Below are positions 16,069 to 25,252 of a DNA stretch of 64,000 nucleotides, piece by piece. The stretch is from Agrobacterium genomosp. 13 str. CFBP 6927. Lineage in GTDB: Bacteria > Pseudomonadota > Alphaproteobacteria > Rhizobiales > Rhizobiaceae. Location: positions 1,970,484 to 2,034,483 of the forward strand of contig LT009756.1 in assembly GCA_900012615.1 (NCBI GenBank), read 5' to 3'. The position numbers and the translations under genes are program-made. The notes under the pieces were generated by a model. That model searched no databases. It saw nothing but the letters and a program-made list of their open reading frames with translations, and had not been told where the DNA came from. Within the stretch, counting starts at the first letter, position 1, and every line of letters starts with the position of its first letter.

Positions 16069-17862
16069 TCAGACTAGCTGACGGCCCTTGGCGTCGATGG
16101 CGTTGGCAACAGCTTCATCCGTCGCCTCATCCGGCAACAGCATCTCGTTGTGAGCCTTACCAGACGGGATCATCGGGAAGCAATTGGCAAGATTGGCAAC
16201 ACGGCAATCGAAGATGACCGGTCGGTTGACCGCGATCATTTCTGCAATCTTGTCGTCCAGCTCCTTCGGATCGTCGCAATACATGCCGACCGCGCCATAG
16301 GCTTCCGCCAGCTTGACGAAATCAGGCATGGCTTCGGTATAGGAGTTCGACAGGCGGTTGCCGTGCAGCAGCTGCTGCCACTGCCGCACCATGCCCATAT
16401 ACTGGTTGTTGAGGATGAAAATCTTCACCGGCAGACCGTACTGGATGGCGCAGGACATTTCCTGAATGCACATCTGGATCGAGGCATCACCGGCAATGTC
16501 GATAACCAGCGCTTCCGGATGCGCGACCTGTACGCCGATGGCCGCCGGCAGGCCGTAACCCATGGTGCCGAGACCGCCCGAGGTCATCCAATGGTTCGGC
16601 TCCTCGAAGCCGAAGAACTGCGCCGCCCACATCTGGTGCTGGCCGACTTCGGTGGTGATGTAGGTGTCGCGTCCCTTCGACGCCTCATAAAGCCGCTGCA
16701 GGGCATATTGCGGCATGATGACATCATTGGAGTTCTTGTAAGCGAAGGAATTGCGGGCGCGCCAGCGCTCGATCTGCGCCCACCAGTCGGCTGTCTGCGA
16801 TTTTTCCGGCTTCTTCGGCAAGGCGCGCCACAGGCGGACCATATCCTCCAGAACGTGGCCGACATCGCCAATGACAGGCACGTCAACGCGAACCGTCTTG
16901 TTGATCGACGACGGATCGATGTCGATGTGGATCTTCTTGGAATTCGGCGAAAACGCGTTGATGCGACCGGTAATTCGGTCATCGAAACGCGCACCGATGC
17001 AGACCATGACGTCGCAATCATGCATCGTCATGTTGGCCTCGTAGGAGCCATGCATGCCCAGCATGCCGAGCCAGTTCTTGCCGGAAGCCGGATAGGCGCC
17101 GAGACCCATCAGTGTCGAGGTGATCGGGAAACCCGTCAGCTCCACCAGCTCACGCAGCAGCCGGGTCGCCTCCGGGCCGGAATTGATGACGCCGCCGCCG
17201 GTATAGAAGATCGGCTTCTTTGCCTTCGACATCAGTTCGATGGCCGCGTGAATGGCATTGAGATCGCCCTGGACCTTCGGCTTGTAGCTCTTCTGCTGAA
17301 TGGCGGCGGAAGGCGGTGTGTAGGTGCCGGTGGCGAACTGGATGTCCTTCGGAATATCGACAACGACGGGACCGGGACGGCCGGTCTGCGCGATACGGAA
17401 GGCCTCATGGATGATGCCTGCCAGCTCGTTGACGTCCTTTACCAGCCAGTTGTGCTTGGTGCAGGGGCGCGTGATGCCGACGGTGTCGCATTCCTGAAAT
17501 GCATCCGAGCCGATCAGCGATGTCGGAACCTGGCCGGACAGGCAGACGAGCGGAATGGAATCCATCAGCGCGTCCTGCAGCGGCGTCACCGCATTGGTGG
17601 CGCCGGGACCGGAAGTGACGAGCATGACGCCGACCTTGCCGGTGGAGCGGGCATAACCTTCGGCCGCATGGCCGGCGCCCTGCTCATGGCGCACGAGAAT
17701 GTGCTGAATGTCTTCCTGCTGGAAAATCTCGTCGTAGATCGGAAGTACGGCGCCGCCGGGATAACCGAAGATGTGCTCGACGCCGTTGTCCTTCAGCGCC
17801 TGCAGAACGATCTCCGCACCTGTCATGCGATTGCTGTTTTCCGTATTGTCCTTATCCGTCAT
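16069..17862 (-). CDS. ilvI: Acetolactate synthase large (catalytic) subunit
   Basis: The 597-residue thiamine-diphosphate enzyme has the catalytic glutamate E60 in RHEQGAGHAAEGYA, the FAD-binding middle domain, and the C-terminal ThDP/Mg site from GDASIQM to NNQYMGMV. It condenses pyruvate with pyruvate or 2-oxobutyrate. I chose the start MTDKDNTEN. An in-frame ATG 63 bases upstream lies directly after the attenuator T tract, has no ribosome site and would add a segment without family character. Expression is controlled by the upstream leader peptide and attenuator. Large and small subunit genes form one operon. Confidence 0.95.
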   Translation of the reverse strand: MTDKDNTENSNRMTGAEIVLQALKDNGVEHIFGYPGGAVLPIYDEIFQQEDIQHILVRHEQGAGHAAEGYARSTGKVGVMLVTSGPGATNAVTPLQDALMDSIPLVCLSGQVPTSLIGSDAFQECDTVGITRPCTKHNWLVKDVNELAGIIHEAFRIAQTGRPGPVVVDIPKDIQFATGTYTPPSAAIQQKSYKPKVQGDLNAIHAAIELMSKAKKPIFYTGGGVINSGPEATRLLRELVELTGFPITSTLMGLGAYPASGKNWLGMLGMHGSYEANMTMHDCDVMVCIGARFDDRITGRINAFSPNSKKIHIDIDPSSINKTVRVDVPVIGDVGHVLEDMVRLWRALPKKPEKSQTADWWAQIERWRARNSFAYKNSNDVIMPQYALQRLYEASKGRDTYITTEVGQHQMWAAQFFGFEEPNHWMTSGGLGTMGYGLPAAIGVQVAHPEALVIDIAGDASIQMCIQEMSCAIQYGLPVKIFILNNQYMGMVRQWQQLLHGNRLSNSYTEAMPDFVKLAEAYGAVGMYCDDPKELDDKIAEMIAVNRPVIFDCRVANLANCFPMIPSGKAHNEMLLPDEATDEAVANAIDAKGRQLV

Positions 17863-17925
17863 TGCCTGTTTCCATCCCGCTTTGGCTTTGGATATCGAAG
17901 AGCCCGAGGGCCTGTTTGAAGACAT

Positions 17926-18002
17926 AAAAAAAGGCCCCTTAAGGAGCCTCGTTCAGCGCATGGGTGCTTTCGCCGGATGGTTACACCATCCTGCCCATGC
18001 GC
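17926..18002 (-). promoter_or_regulatory. Transcription attenuator of ilvIH
   Basis: Reading the minus strand, a long hairpin (GCGCATGGG at 18002-17994 pairs with CCCATGCGC at 17964-17956, enclosing GGATGG/CCATCC) covers the end of the leader peptide. It is followed by a terminator hairpin AGGCTCC-TTAA-GGGGCCT (17949-17932) with a 7-base T run, ending 64 bases before the ilvI start. The order leader peptide, first hairpin, intrinsic terminator is classical ribosome-mediated attenuation. I have not resolved the antiterminator pairing. Confidence 0.8.
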
Positions 18003-18037
18003 CGTCCCACCACGATAAGTACGTTAAGATTTTTCAT
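17981..18037 (-). CDS. ilv leader peptide (18 aa)
   Basis: The predicted peptide is MKNLNVLIVVGRRMGRMV. Six of residues 4-10 are Leu, Val or Ile, the three amino acids made through the pathway it controls. Its stop lies inside the first hairpin of the attenuator, so ribosome stalling at the branched-chain codons would free the downstream RNA to prevent termination. The peptide itself has no expected function after translation. The ribosome site upstream is weak (CTCCGG region). The peptide content and position make chance unlikely. Confidence 0.8.
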   Translation of the reverse strand: MKNLNVLIVVGRRMGRMV

Positions 18038-18244
18038 GGGCCGGAGTGTTAGCCAGAAATGCGCCAGCCGTCAACGCATATTGCAGGAAAAAATCGGAGT
18101 CGCCTTCTTTTATTACCAGAAAGGCCGCTTCCACGAAATTTTCGAACGCAGCTGATACACCGGTTGTTAAGTATAATCGTTTAATATTGAAAACGCAGAT
18201 GCTGCCCGAACCACCGCGATCATCCGCATGTACCGGGATAAGAC

Positions 18245-20257
18245 GTGAGTAACGACGAGTTTCATAAGGCGTCCCGTATGGACGACAACGAACGGCGGTC
18301 CGGCCAGCAGCCGGCTAACCGCATGCTGGGCCGCGTCATCGCCTGTGATGGCGCCCATGCGACCATTGCCGCCGAAACCGAGATCGGCTCAACCGATGTC
18401 GCCCAGCTCTGGTCCGTCGGCCGCCTGATTTCCATCGAAATGGGAACGAGCCGGGTCGCAGCGCTGGTATATGCCATGCGCACCGGCGAAGATTCTTGGT
18501 CATCGGACAGGCCGAACAGGCTGTTGATCGACGTGGAACTCGTGGGCGAAGTTTACCGCACCGAGGACGGCAGCGAACGCTTTTCCTCCGGCATTTCTCG
18601 TTACCCCTATCTGGGCGCAGTGGCGCATCGCATCCGCACCGGCGACCTTGCCAAGATCTATGATGGCGGCAAGCGTGACAGCTGCGTCATCGGCAAGCTG
18701 ACACAGGACGACACGATCGGCGCGGCCATCAACATCCCGCAAATGCTGGCCAAACATTTCGCCGTCGTCGGATCAACGGGTGTGGGAAAGACCACGGCGG
18801 TTACCCTGCTGTTGAACAAGGCGATCGAGACGGACCCCAAGCTGCGCGTCCTCATTCTCGATCCGCACAATGAATTTGCAGCCGCGTTTCCCGACCATTC
18901 GGTTGTTATCGACACCGATACGCTCGACCTTCCCTTCTGGCTGATGCGGCTCGAGGAATTCGCAGAAGTGATTTTCCGCGGCCGCAAGCCAGTTCCGGAA
19001 GAGATGGATGTTCTGCGCGAGATCATTCCGGAAGCGAAAAAGGCATTTCGCGGCACAGATGGCTCCGCCGTGCGCCGGACAACGGACAAGAGCGCGATCA
19101 CGCCGGATACGCCGGTTCCTTACCGCATGGCCGACCTCCTGGCCCTTGTCGACGAGCGTATCGGACGGCTGGAAGGGCGCGGGGAAAAACCGGTGTTGCG
19201 TTCCTTGAAGGGCCGCATCCTCTCGGCCATCAATGACACGCGCTATAATTTCATGTTCTCCAGCAATACGATCAGCGATAATATTCTGGAAACGGTGGCG
19301 CATATCTTCCGTATTCCCGGAGAAGGCAGGCCGATTTCGGTTTTCCAGCTGTCCGGCATCCCCTCCGAGGTGGTGAACTCGGTGGTTTCCGTCCTCTGCC
19401 GCATGTCCTTCGAGCTCGCAGTATTGGCGCGCGGTTCACTGCATATGCTGGTGGTTTGCGAAGAAGCGCACCGTTATGTTCCGGCAGACCCCGAGCGTGG
19501 CTTTTTCCCTACCCGTCAATCAATCGCCCAGATCGCCAAGGAAGGCCGTAAGTACGGCATCTCCCTCGGCGTCATCAGCCAGCGGCCGAGCGAACTCGAC
19601 CAGACCATCTTGTCGCAATGCTCGACCGTTTTCGCCATGCGGCTGTCGAACGAGATCGACCAGAAGATCATTCTGTCCGCCGTACCGAATGCATCGACCT
19701 CAACCACCAGCTTTTTGTCGTCCATCGGCAATGGCGAGGCCATCGCCTTTGGCGAAGCGGTGGGTGTGCCAATGCGCATGCGCTTCGACCGCGTTCCCAT
19801 GGCCAAATTGCCGAAGGCAAGCGGCGCGGTCAGCCACACGCCCCATGAAACGCCCGATACGGTCGACCTGAACAGCATCGTCACCCGCATGCGCGCCACG
19901 GCCAAACCGGTCATCACTGGTTTTCAGCAAAGTGTCGAGGCAGCCTTTTCCGATCTGCCGGAGCCCATCGCTGGCCTCAAAGAAACGGACGACATGGATC
20001 GCTGGAAACGCGAATTGGGGACTGCCGCGACGGAAGGCTACGAGCCTTACCGTCCGGACATGCTGCCCGGACGTGCGCCGTCAGCACCGCAAGATCCGCC
20101 GACAGGGGCCGACACCGCCTCCGACGCCGTCAACGACCTGCGCAGGGCCGGTTTCCAGATGCAGACGCAGAATGGGCCGCCTCCCGGCGATACACGCCCG
20201 TCGCTGAGGGAAAGTCTGCTGAAGAAGCCGCTCGGCAGCCTCTACCGCAAGGATTGA
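18245..20257 (+). CDS. HerA-type hexameric ATPase (DUF87/FtsK-HerA superfamily)
   Basis: The 670-residue protein has an N-terminal beta-barrel-like HAS domain (about 25-160), then Walker A GSTGVGKTT (176-184), Walker B MLVVCEEAHR (near 403), the arginine-finger region ISQRPSELDQ and a Pro-rich, probably disordered tail after about 540. HerA ATPases translocate DNA, classically with the nuclease NurA; no nurA is nearby, as is usual in bacteria of this group. The start is GTG at 18245; an ATG 11 codons later (MDDNERR) is equally plausible. It is convergent with miaA, 9 bp away. Confidence 0.85.
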   Translation: MSNDEFHKASRMDDNERRSGQQPANRMLGRVIACDGAHATIAAETEIGSTDVAQLWSVGRLISIEMGTSRVAALVYAMRTGEDSWSSDRPNRLLIDVELVGEVYRTEDGSERFSSGISRYPYLGAVAHRIRTGDLAKIYDGGKRDSCVIGKLTQDDTIGAAINIPQMLAKHFAVVGSTGVGKTTAVTLLLNKAIETDPKLRVLILDPHNEFAAAFPDHSVVIDTDTLDLPFWLMRLEEFAEVIFRGRKPVPEEMDVLREIIPEAKKAFRGTDGSAVRRTTDKSAITPDTPVPYRMADLLALVDERIGRLEGRGEKPVLRSLKGRILSAINDTRYNFMFSSNTISDNILETVAHIFRIPGEGRPISVFQLSGIPSEVVNSVVSVLCRMSFELAVLARGSLHMLVVCEEAHRYVPADPERGFFPTRQSIAQIAKEGRKYGISLGVISQRPSELDQTILSQCSTVFAMRLSNEIDQKIILSAVPNASTSTTSFLSSIGNGEAIAFGEAVGVPMRMRFDRVPMAKLPKASGAVSHTPHETPDTVDLNSIVTRMRATAKPVITGFQQSVEAAFSDLPEPIAGLKETDDMDRWKRELGTAATEGYEPYRPDMLPGRAPSAPQDPPTGADTASDAVNDLRRAGFQMQTQNGPPPGDTRPSLRESLLKKPLGSLYRKD

Positions 20258-20266
20258 CACCGGCGT

Positions 20267-21163
20267 TCATGGCTTGAGCCGCGCCCAGTCTTCCCCCATC
20301 TGATTACGGAACCAGGTCATCTGCCGCTTGGCATATTGGCGGGTGGCAGCCGCCGATTTTTCGATCACCTCCGCCTCGCTCATGCGGCCGGCCAGCATAT
20401 CGGCAATCTGAGAAACGCCGATCGCCTTCATCGCGGTCGCATCGGGCGCAAGACCGAGGGAGAGAAGAGCTTTCACCTCTTCCACCGCGCCGCTCTCCAT
20501 CATGGCTTCAAACCGCCGGTTAATGCGCGCATGCAGCACCGGCCTGTCCGGTAAAACGACGATTTTTTGCGCCCTATCGGGATCGATGATCATCGGACCG
20601 CTCGCCTTCTGGAAATACCGGATCGACTTTCCGGTCGCCTCGATGACCTCCAGCGCCCGGACGATCCGCTGGCCGTCCCCCGGCTGAAGCCCTTCAGCCA
20701 TAGCTGGATCAAGCCGCGACAATTCCGCGTAGAGAACCGCAGGCCCCTCTTCAATCAGACGGGACCGCAGCCTCTCGCGTATATCGTCCGGAATGGCGGG
20801 CATGTCGGACAGGCCGCCCGTCAGCGCCTTGAAATAAAGCCCCGTGCCACCGACGATGACCGGAAAGCGTCCCTGCTTGCGCAAATCGGGAAGCAGGGCC
20901 GAAATCTCACGCAGCCATTCGCCTGTCGAATAGAGGCTGCTTGCCGGTACATGGCCGTAAAGCAGATGCGGTACGCCCTCCATCTCGTCTTCGGATGGCC
21001 GGGCGGTCAGCACCCGCAGCGTGTCGTAAACCTGCATGCTGTCGGCATTGATGACGACACCGCCCCGCTCCCGCGCCAAACGAAGCGCAAGCGCGGACTT
21101 GCCGCTTGCCGTCGGGCCGGTTATCAGGATCGCATCAAAATTCTCATCAAGGTTTTTCATCAT
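20267..21163 (-). CDS. miaA: tRNA dimethylallyltransferase
   Basis: The 298-residue enzyme adds a dimethylallyl group to A37 of tRNAs that read UNN codons. Key segments are the P-loop GPTASGKSALA, the substrate motif NADSMQVYDTL, GGTGLYFKAL, and the C-terminal QYAKRQMTWFRNQ. The start is one of two adjacent ATG codons (21163 or 21160) beginning MMKNLDEN. Its start codon is physically interlocked with that of the divergent serB gene, so its promoter must lie inside serB. Confidence 0.95.
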   Translation of the reverse strand: MMKNLDENFDAILITGPTASGKSALALRLARERGGVVINADSMQVYDTLRVLTARPSEDEMEGVPHLLYGHVPASSLYSTGEWLREISALLPDLRKQGRFPVIVGGTGLYFKALTGGLSDMPAIPDDIRERLRSRLIEEGPAVLYAELSRLDPAMAEGLQPGDGQRIVRALEVIEATGKSIRYFQKASGPMIIDPDRAQKIVVLPDRPVLHARINRRFEAMMESGAVEEVKALLSLGLAPDATAMKAIGVSQIADMLAGRMSEAEVIEKSAAATRQYAKRQMTWFRNQMGEDWARLKP

Positions 21164-22052
21164 GGCTTTCGTTGCCACGCTTATCGCCAATCCGTCAAAT
21201 CCTGTTCTGACACCGGCCCTCGGCGAAGCCGCCGCAAAGGCCGTCAACGCCTCCGGCCTTTATTGGCTGGCCGATGGCATTGCCTGCGATATTGCACTGC
21301 CCGAAGGAACGGACATGGAGGCGGCGGATCGTCTTCTGCGAATGACAATCGTTGATCGGAAAATCGACATCGTCATCCAGGAACAGGATAAACGCCGCAA
21401 GAAGCTCCTGATCGCCGATATGGATTCGACCATGATCGGCCAGGAGTGCATTGATGAGCTGGCAGCCGAAGTCGGCCTCAAGGAAAAGGTTTCCGCAATC
21501 ACCGCCCGTGCCATGAATGGCGAGATCGCCTTCGAACCGGCACTGCGGGAACGTGTGGCGCTGCTGAAGGGCCTGCCGGTTTCGGTGATCGATGATGTCA
21601 TCGAAAAGCGCATCACCCTCACCCCGGGCGGCAAGGAACTGATCGCCACCATGAAGGCGAAGGGTTATTATACCGCCCTCGTTTCCGGCGGCTTCACCGT
21701 CTTCACCGGCCCTGTGGCCGCCATGCTCGGTTTCGACGAGAACCGCGCCAATCTGCTCGGCGAAGCCAATGGCGAGCTTGACGGCACCGTTGCCGAACCC
21801 ATCCTCGGCAAACAGGCCAAGGTGGATGCGCTGAACGATATCGCCACAAAGCTCGGTATCTCGCCCGAAGAGGCGATGGCGGTCGGCGATGGCGCCAATG
21901 ATCTCGGCATGCTGCACCTGGCTGGTGCCGGCGTCGCCCTGCACGCCAAGCCGGCTGTGGCCGCCGAGGCGCAGATGCGCATCGACCATGGCGATCTCAC
22001 CGCACTGCTTTACATTCAGGGCTACCGCAAGACGGATTTTGTCATTCCATGA
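21162..22052 (+). CDS. serB: Phosphoserine phosphatase
   Basis: The 296-residue HAD-family phosphatase makes L-serine from O-phosphoserine. The catalytic DxDxT motif is DMDST (86-90), later motifs are SGGFTVFTG and GDGANDLGM. The N-terminal 75 residues are the ACT-like regulatory part found in long bacterial SerB. The start codon shares bases with the divergent miaA start. The gene overlaps the following GNAT gene by 4 bases (ATGA), suggesting co-translation. Confidence 0.95.
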   Translation: MAFVATLIANPSNPVLTPALGEAAAKAVNASGLYWLADGIACDIALPEGTDMEAADRLLRMTIVDRKIDIVIQEQDKRRKKLLIADMDSTMIGQECIDELAAEVGLKEKVSAITARAMNGEIAFEPALRERVALLKGLPVSVIDDVIEKRITLTPGGKELIATMKAKGYYTALVSGGFTVFTGPVAAMLGFDENRANLLGEANGELDGTVAEPILGKQAKVDALNDIATKLGISPEEAMAVGDGANDLGMLHLAGAGVALHAKPAVAAEAQMRIDHGDLTALLYIQGYRKTDFVIP

Positions 22053-22621
22053 TCATCCGTGAGACACAAAGGCTCATTCTGCGCGAGTGGAAGGAGAGCG
22101 ACCGTAATCTGTTCCGTGAAATCAATGCCGACGAAAAGGTGATGGAATTTTTCCCCTTCCGTCGCAGCCATGCGGAAGCGGACGCGGTTCTGGAAACCAT
22201 CAATGGCATGATCCGTGGCAGCGGCTACGGCTTTTATGCCATGGAACTGCGCGAGACCGGTGAAGTCATGGGCTTTTGCGGTATCTCCCCCGTGATGAAC
22301 CTCGATCCGCCCTTCCCGATCGGAACAATGGAAATCGGCTGGCGGCTCGCCACCCGCTACTGGGGCCATGGCTATGTCACCGAAGCCGCGCAATCGCTGC
22401 TCGTCATGGCTTTCGATGAAAAGGAGACGCCGGAAATCGTCTCCTTTGCCGTCCATGATAACCAGCGTTCGACGCGCGTGATGGAGCGCATCGGCCTGAA
22501 GCGTGACCCGTCGCGCGACTTCGACCATCCGCGCGTGCCGGAAGATACCCATCCGCATCTGCGTCCTCACGTCACCTATGCGCTGACGCTGGAGGAATGG
22601 CGGGCACGACAGGCGCAGTAA
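22049..22621 (+). CDS. GNAT family N-acetyltransferase (RimJ/RimL type)
   Basis: The 190-residue protein matches the RimJ/RimL branch: IIRETQRLILREW at the start, EIGWRLATRYWGHGYVTEAA as the acetyl-CoA site and MERIGLKRDP near the end. Members acetylate ribosomal-protein N-termini or small molecules; the target here is unknown. It is translationally coupled to serB by a 4-base overlap, and convergent with an SDR gene 25 bp downstream. Confidence 0.88.
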   Translation: MIIRETQRLILREWKESDRNLFREINADEKVMEFFPFRRSHAEADAVLETINGMIRGSGYGFYAMELRETGEVMGFCGISPVMNLDPPFPIGTMEIGWRLATRYWGHGYVTEAAQSLLVMAFDEKETPEIVSFAVHDNQRSTRVMERIGLKRDPSRDFDHPRVPEDTHPHLRPHVTYALTLEEWRARQAQ

Positions 22622-22646
22622 CGCCCCCCGCCCGCCAGTTCGGCAA

Positions 22647-23396
22647 TTATTTTACCGCCGCATTGCCGCCATCGGCAAACAGGGCCGATCCGGCAACGAA
22701 GCTCGACATCGGGCTGGAGAGAAAAAGGGCGGCCTGCGCCAGCTCCTCCGGCTCCGCAATGCGTTTCATCGCATGCAGCCCCGCGGCCCACTCCTTCTGG
22801 GCTGCATCTCCCGCCATCGGCGTATCGACGCCGCCCGGAAGCAGCGCATTGGCGCGAATGCCCTTGACGGCGTAATCGGCAGTAATGCCTTTCACCAGCC
22901 CCATCAGCGCCGCCTTCGATGTGCCATAGGCTGCCATGCCGGGTATGCCGGCGCTGGTGCCGACGAAGCTGGAGATGAAGACGACCGAGCCGCCTCCCCG
23001 CTTCAACATCGCGGGGATCTGGCTGCGCACGCCGAGAAATGCGGAAGTGAGATTGGCGGCGATCACATGATCCCATTCCTCGACCGAAATCTCCGCAAGC
23101 GGCTTCATCGCCCCAACCGCACCGGCATTGTTGACGGCGATATCGAGACCGCCAAAGATGGTCATGGCCGCCTCCGTCAGGCGGGCATGGGTTTCCGCAA
23201 TGCCGACATCACCCACGACGGTGTGAACGCGACCACCGGCCTGGCGAATGGCGGAAGCCACATCCTCAAGTGCCGCTGCGCCACGCGCGTTGATGATGAC
23301 GGCTGCACCCTGTTCGGCAAACAGCCTTGCCGTCGCCCGGCCAATGCCGGATGACGCGCCGGTAACGATCGCAACCTTGTTTTCGAGTAATTTCAT
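22647..23396 (-). CDS. SDR family oxidoreductase
   Basis: The 249-residue classical short-chain dehydrogenase has the cofactor motif GASSGIGRA near residue 14, NNAGAVG, catalytic Ser in FISSF and the YGTSKAA (YxxxK) pair. The C-terminal FVAGSALFADGGN is typical of the 3-oxoacyl-reductase/glucose-dehydrogenase-like group. The substrate cannot be assigned. It lies alone between the GNAT gene and degP. Confidence 0.9.
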   Translation of the reverse strand: MKLLENKVAIVTGASSGIGRATARLFAEQGAAVIINARGAAALEDVASAIRQAGGRVHTVVGDVGIAETHARLTEAAMTIFGGLDIAVNNAGAVGAMKPLAEISVEEWDHVIAANLTSAFLGVRSQIPAMLKRGGGSVVFISSFVGTSAGIPGMAAYGTSKAALMGLVKGITADYAVKGIRANALLPGGVDTPMAGDAAQKEWAAGLHAMKRIAEPEELAQAALFLSSPMSSFVAGSALFADGGNAAVK

Positions 23397-23486
23397 ATCC
23401 TTGGCCTCCGTTCGATGGAGACCAAGAATTAAAGAGCAGCCGGCATCACAACCACCCGATTCCTGACGAACCGGGCGAAAGGCGCT

Positions 23487-25027
23487 TTATTCCAGCGGCA
23501 GCGCCACGACGCGCAGATTGCCCTGGGCATCGGCAACCATCATATGGGCATTCTTGCGACCTTCGGATTTCAGGCCGTTGATACGCACCAGCACGTCGCC
23601 CGGAACTTCCATGAAATCCTGCCCGACTTCGACGATGATGTCGCCGGGCTTCATGCCCTTTTGTTCGGCCGGAGAGCCCTGATCGACGCTGGCGACAAGC
23701 ACACCTTCGACACTTTCGGCAATGCCCTTCTCCGTCCGCAGCTCGTTGCTCAGAACAACGAGGTTCATGCCGAGAACACTCTGTGGCGCTTCGCGCACCT
23801 CAGGCGTCTGGTCCTGCGCCTGATCGTCGCTGCCGCCATCATCAGGTGTCACCACGCCGCCGTCGCCGTCCTCGGCCTGCGGATCATCCGTCGATGCCTT
23901 TTCGTCCGGCGTATCGAGCAATTGGCCGAGCTTCACCTTGAGGGTCTCTTCCTTGCCGTCGCGCAGGACAACCACGTCGACTTCCTTGCCAACAGGGCTT
24001 TCCGCCACGATCCGCAGGAGGTCGCGCATCTCGTGAATGTCCTTGCCGTCAAACTTCAGCACGACATCGCCGGCCACGATCGGGCCGTTTTCCACCGGAC
24101 CGCCCTTGGCGACACCGGAAATCAGCGCACCCTTTGCGCTTTCCATGCCAAGGCTTGCGGCCACGTCATCCGTGACAGGCTGCACGCGAACGCCGAGCCA
24201 GCCACGACGCGTCTCGCCGAATTCAATCAGCTGCTGCACGATATTCTGCGCAAGCTCCGTCGGAACCGCGAAACCGATACCGATCGATCCACCGCTCGGC
24301 GAAATGATCGCCGTATTGATGCCGATTACCTCACCCTTCATGTTGAAGAGCGGACCCCGGAATTGCCCTTGTTGATCGCCGCATCCGTCTGGATGAAATT
24401 GTCGTAGGGACCGGCATTGATATTGCGGCCGCGCGCGGAAATGACACCAACCGTCAGCGATCCGCCGAGGCCGAAGGGATTGCCGATGGCCATCACCCAG
24501 TCGCCGATGCGCATGCTGCGCGAATCACCGAACTTGACGGCTTTCAGCGGCGCTTTCGGCTCCACCTTCAAGACGGACAGGTCGGTCTTCGTATCGGTGC
24601 CGACCAGCGTCGCCTTGAGCTTCGAGCCATTCGGGAAAATCACCTCGATGGCATCCGCACCCTCGATGACGTGATTGTTGGTGACGACATAACCGGCCGG
24701 ATCGATAACGAAGCCGGAGCCCAGAGAACTGACCTTTTCGCCGCCTTCAGGCTTCTGGCTGTCGAAATAATCCTTGAAGAATTCCTGAAAGGGAGAACCG
24801 TCCGGCAGCTTCGGCGGCACAGGCCCCTTGCCGTCGGTCTTGACGTTCTGCGAGGTGGAAATATTCACCACCGCATCCAGAAGCGGCTCGGCAAGATCGG
24901 CCACCGATTCCGGCCCATGGCTCTGCGCTCTCGCAGCAACCGGAGCCGAAAGGCTACCCGCCACAAGCGCGATGCCCGCGACTGCGGCAATGCTGCTGCG
25001 AAAAGGCGAAAGAAGGGTCACGGCCAT
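23487..25027 (-). CDS. degP: DegP/HtrA family periplasmic serine protease, interrupted by an apparent 1-base deletion
   Basis: With one base restored this is a complete HtrA protease of about 513 residues: a signal peptide (about 1-35), a trypsin-like domain with H119 (TNNHVIEG), D149 (TKTDLSVL) and S223 (GNSGGP), then two PDZ domains (from GWLGVRV and from LGMNLVVL) separated by an acidic linker. As given, the frame breaks exactly at the catalytic motif: bases 24355-24358 read CCCC where one more base is needed, so the first part ends after GNSGVRSST. The downstream part has no ribosome site of its own. A sequence error is my first explanation; a true null mutation is the alternative. It lies after hflKC but behind a terminator, so it probably has its own promoter. 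Confidence 0.85.
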
Positions 25028-25194
25028 AAGCGTCCTCGCGTTTCAAATAGTCTCGCCTTGCATATATCGACAAAGCATAAGGCGGAATGATGAAGTGTAA
25101 AAATACCTTTTCGTGAACAGGCTGGTGACGCCTTGCCCTGCCCACAGCATTGGCACGAAAACCGAGTCAAAGGAAAGGGCTGGCCAAAACCAGT

Positions 25195-25232
25195 CCCGCC
25201 AAAAAGAAAGGGCCGGTCAAAACCGGCCCTTT
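25195..25232 (-). terminator. Rho-independent terminator after hflC
   Basis: On the minus strand AAAGGGCCGGT, a TTTG loop and ACCGGCCCTTT form a perfect 11-bp stem followed by CTTTTTGG. It lies 20 bp past the hflC stop and separates the thyA-folA-hflK-hflC run from degP. Confidence 0.85.
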
Positions 25233-25252
25233 CAACATCGGTTGATCCGCTA

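Noticed and set aside
16150-17919. 589-codon open frame on the plus strand
   Set aside because: It runs antisense through ilvI, has no family motif and no ribosome site.
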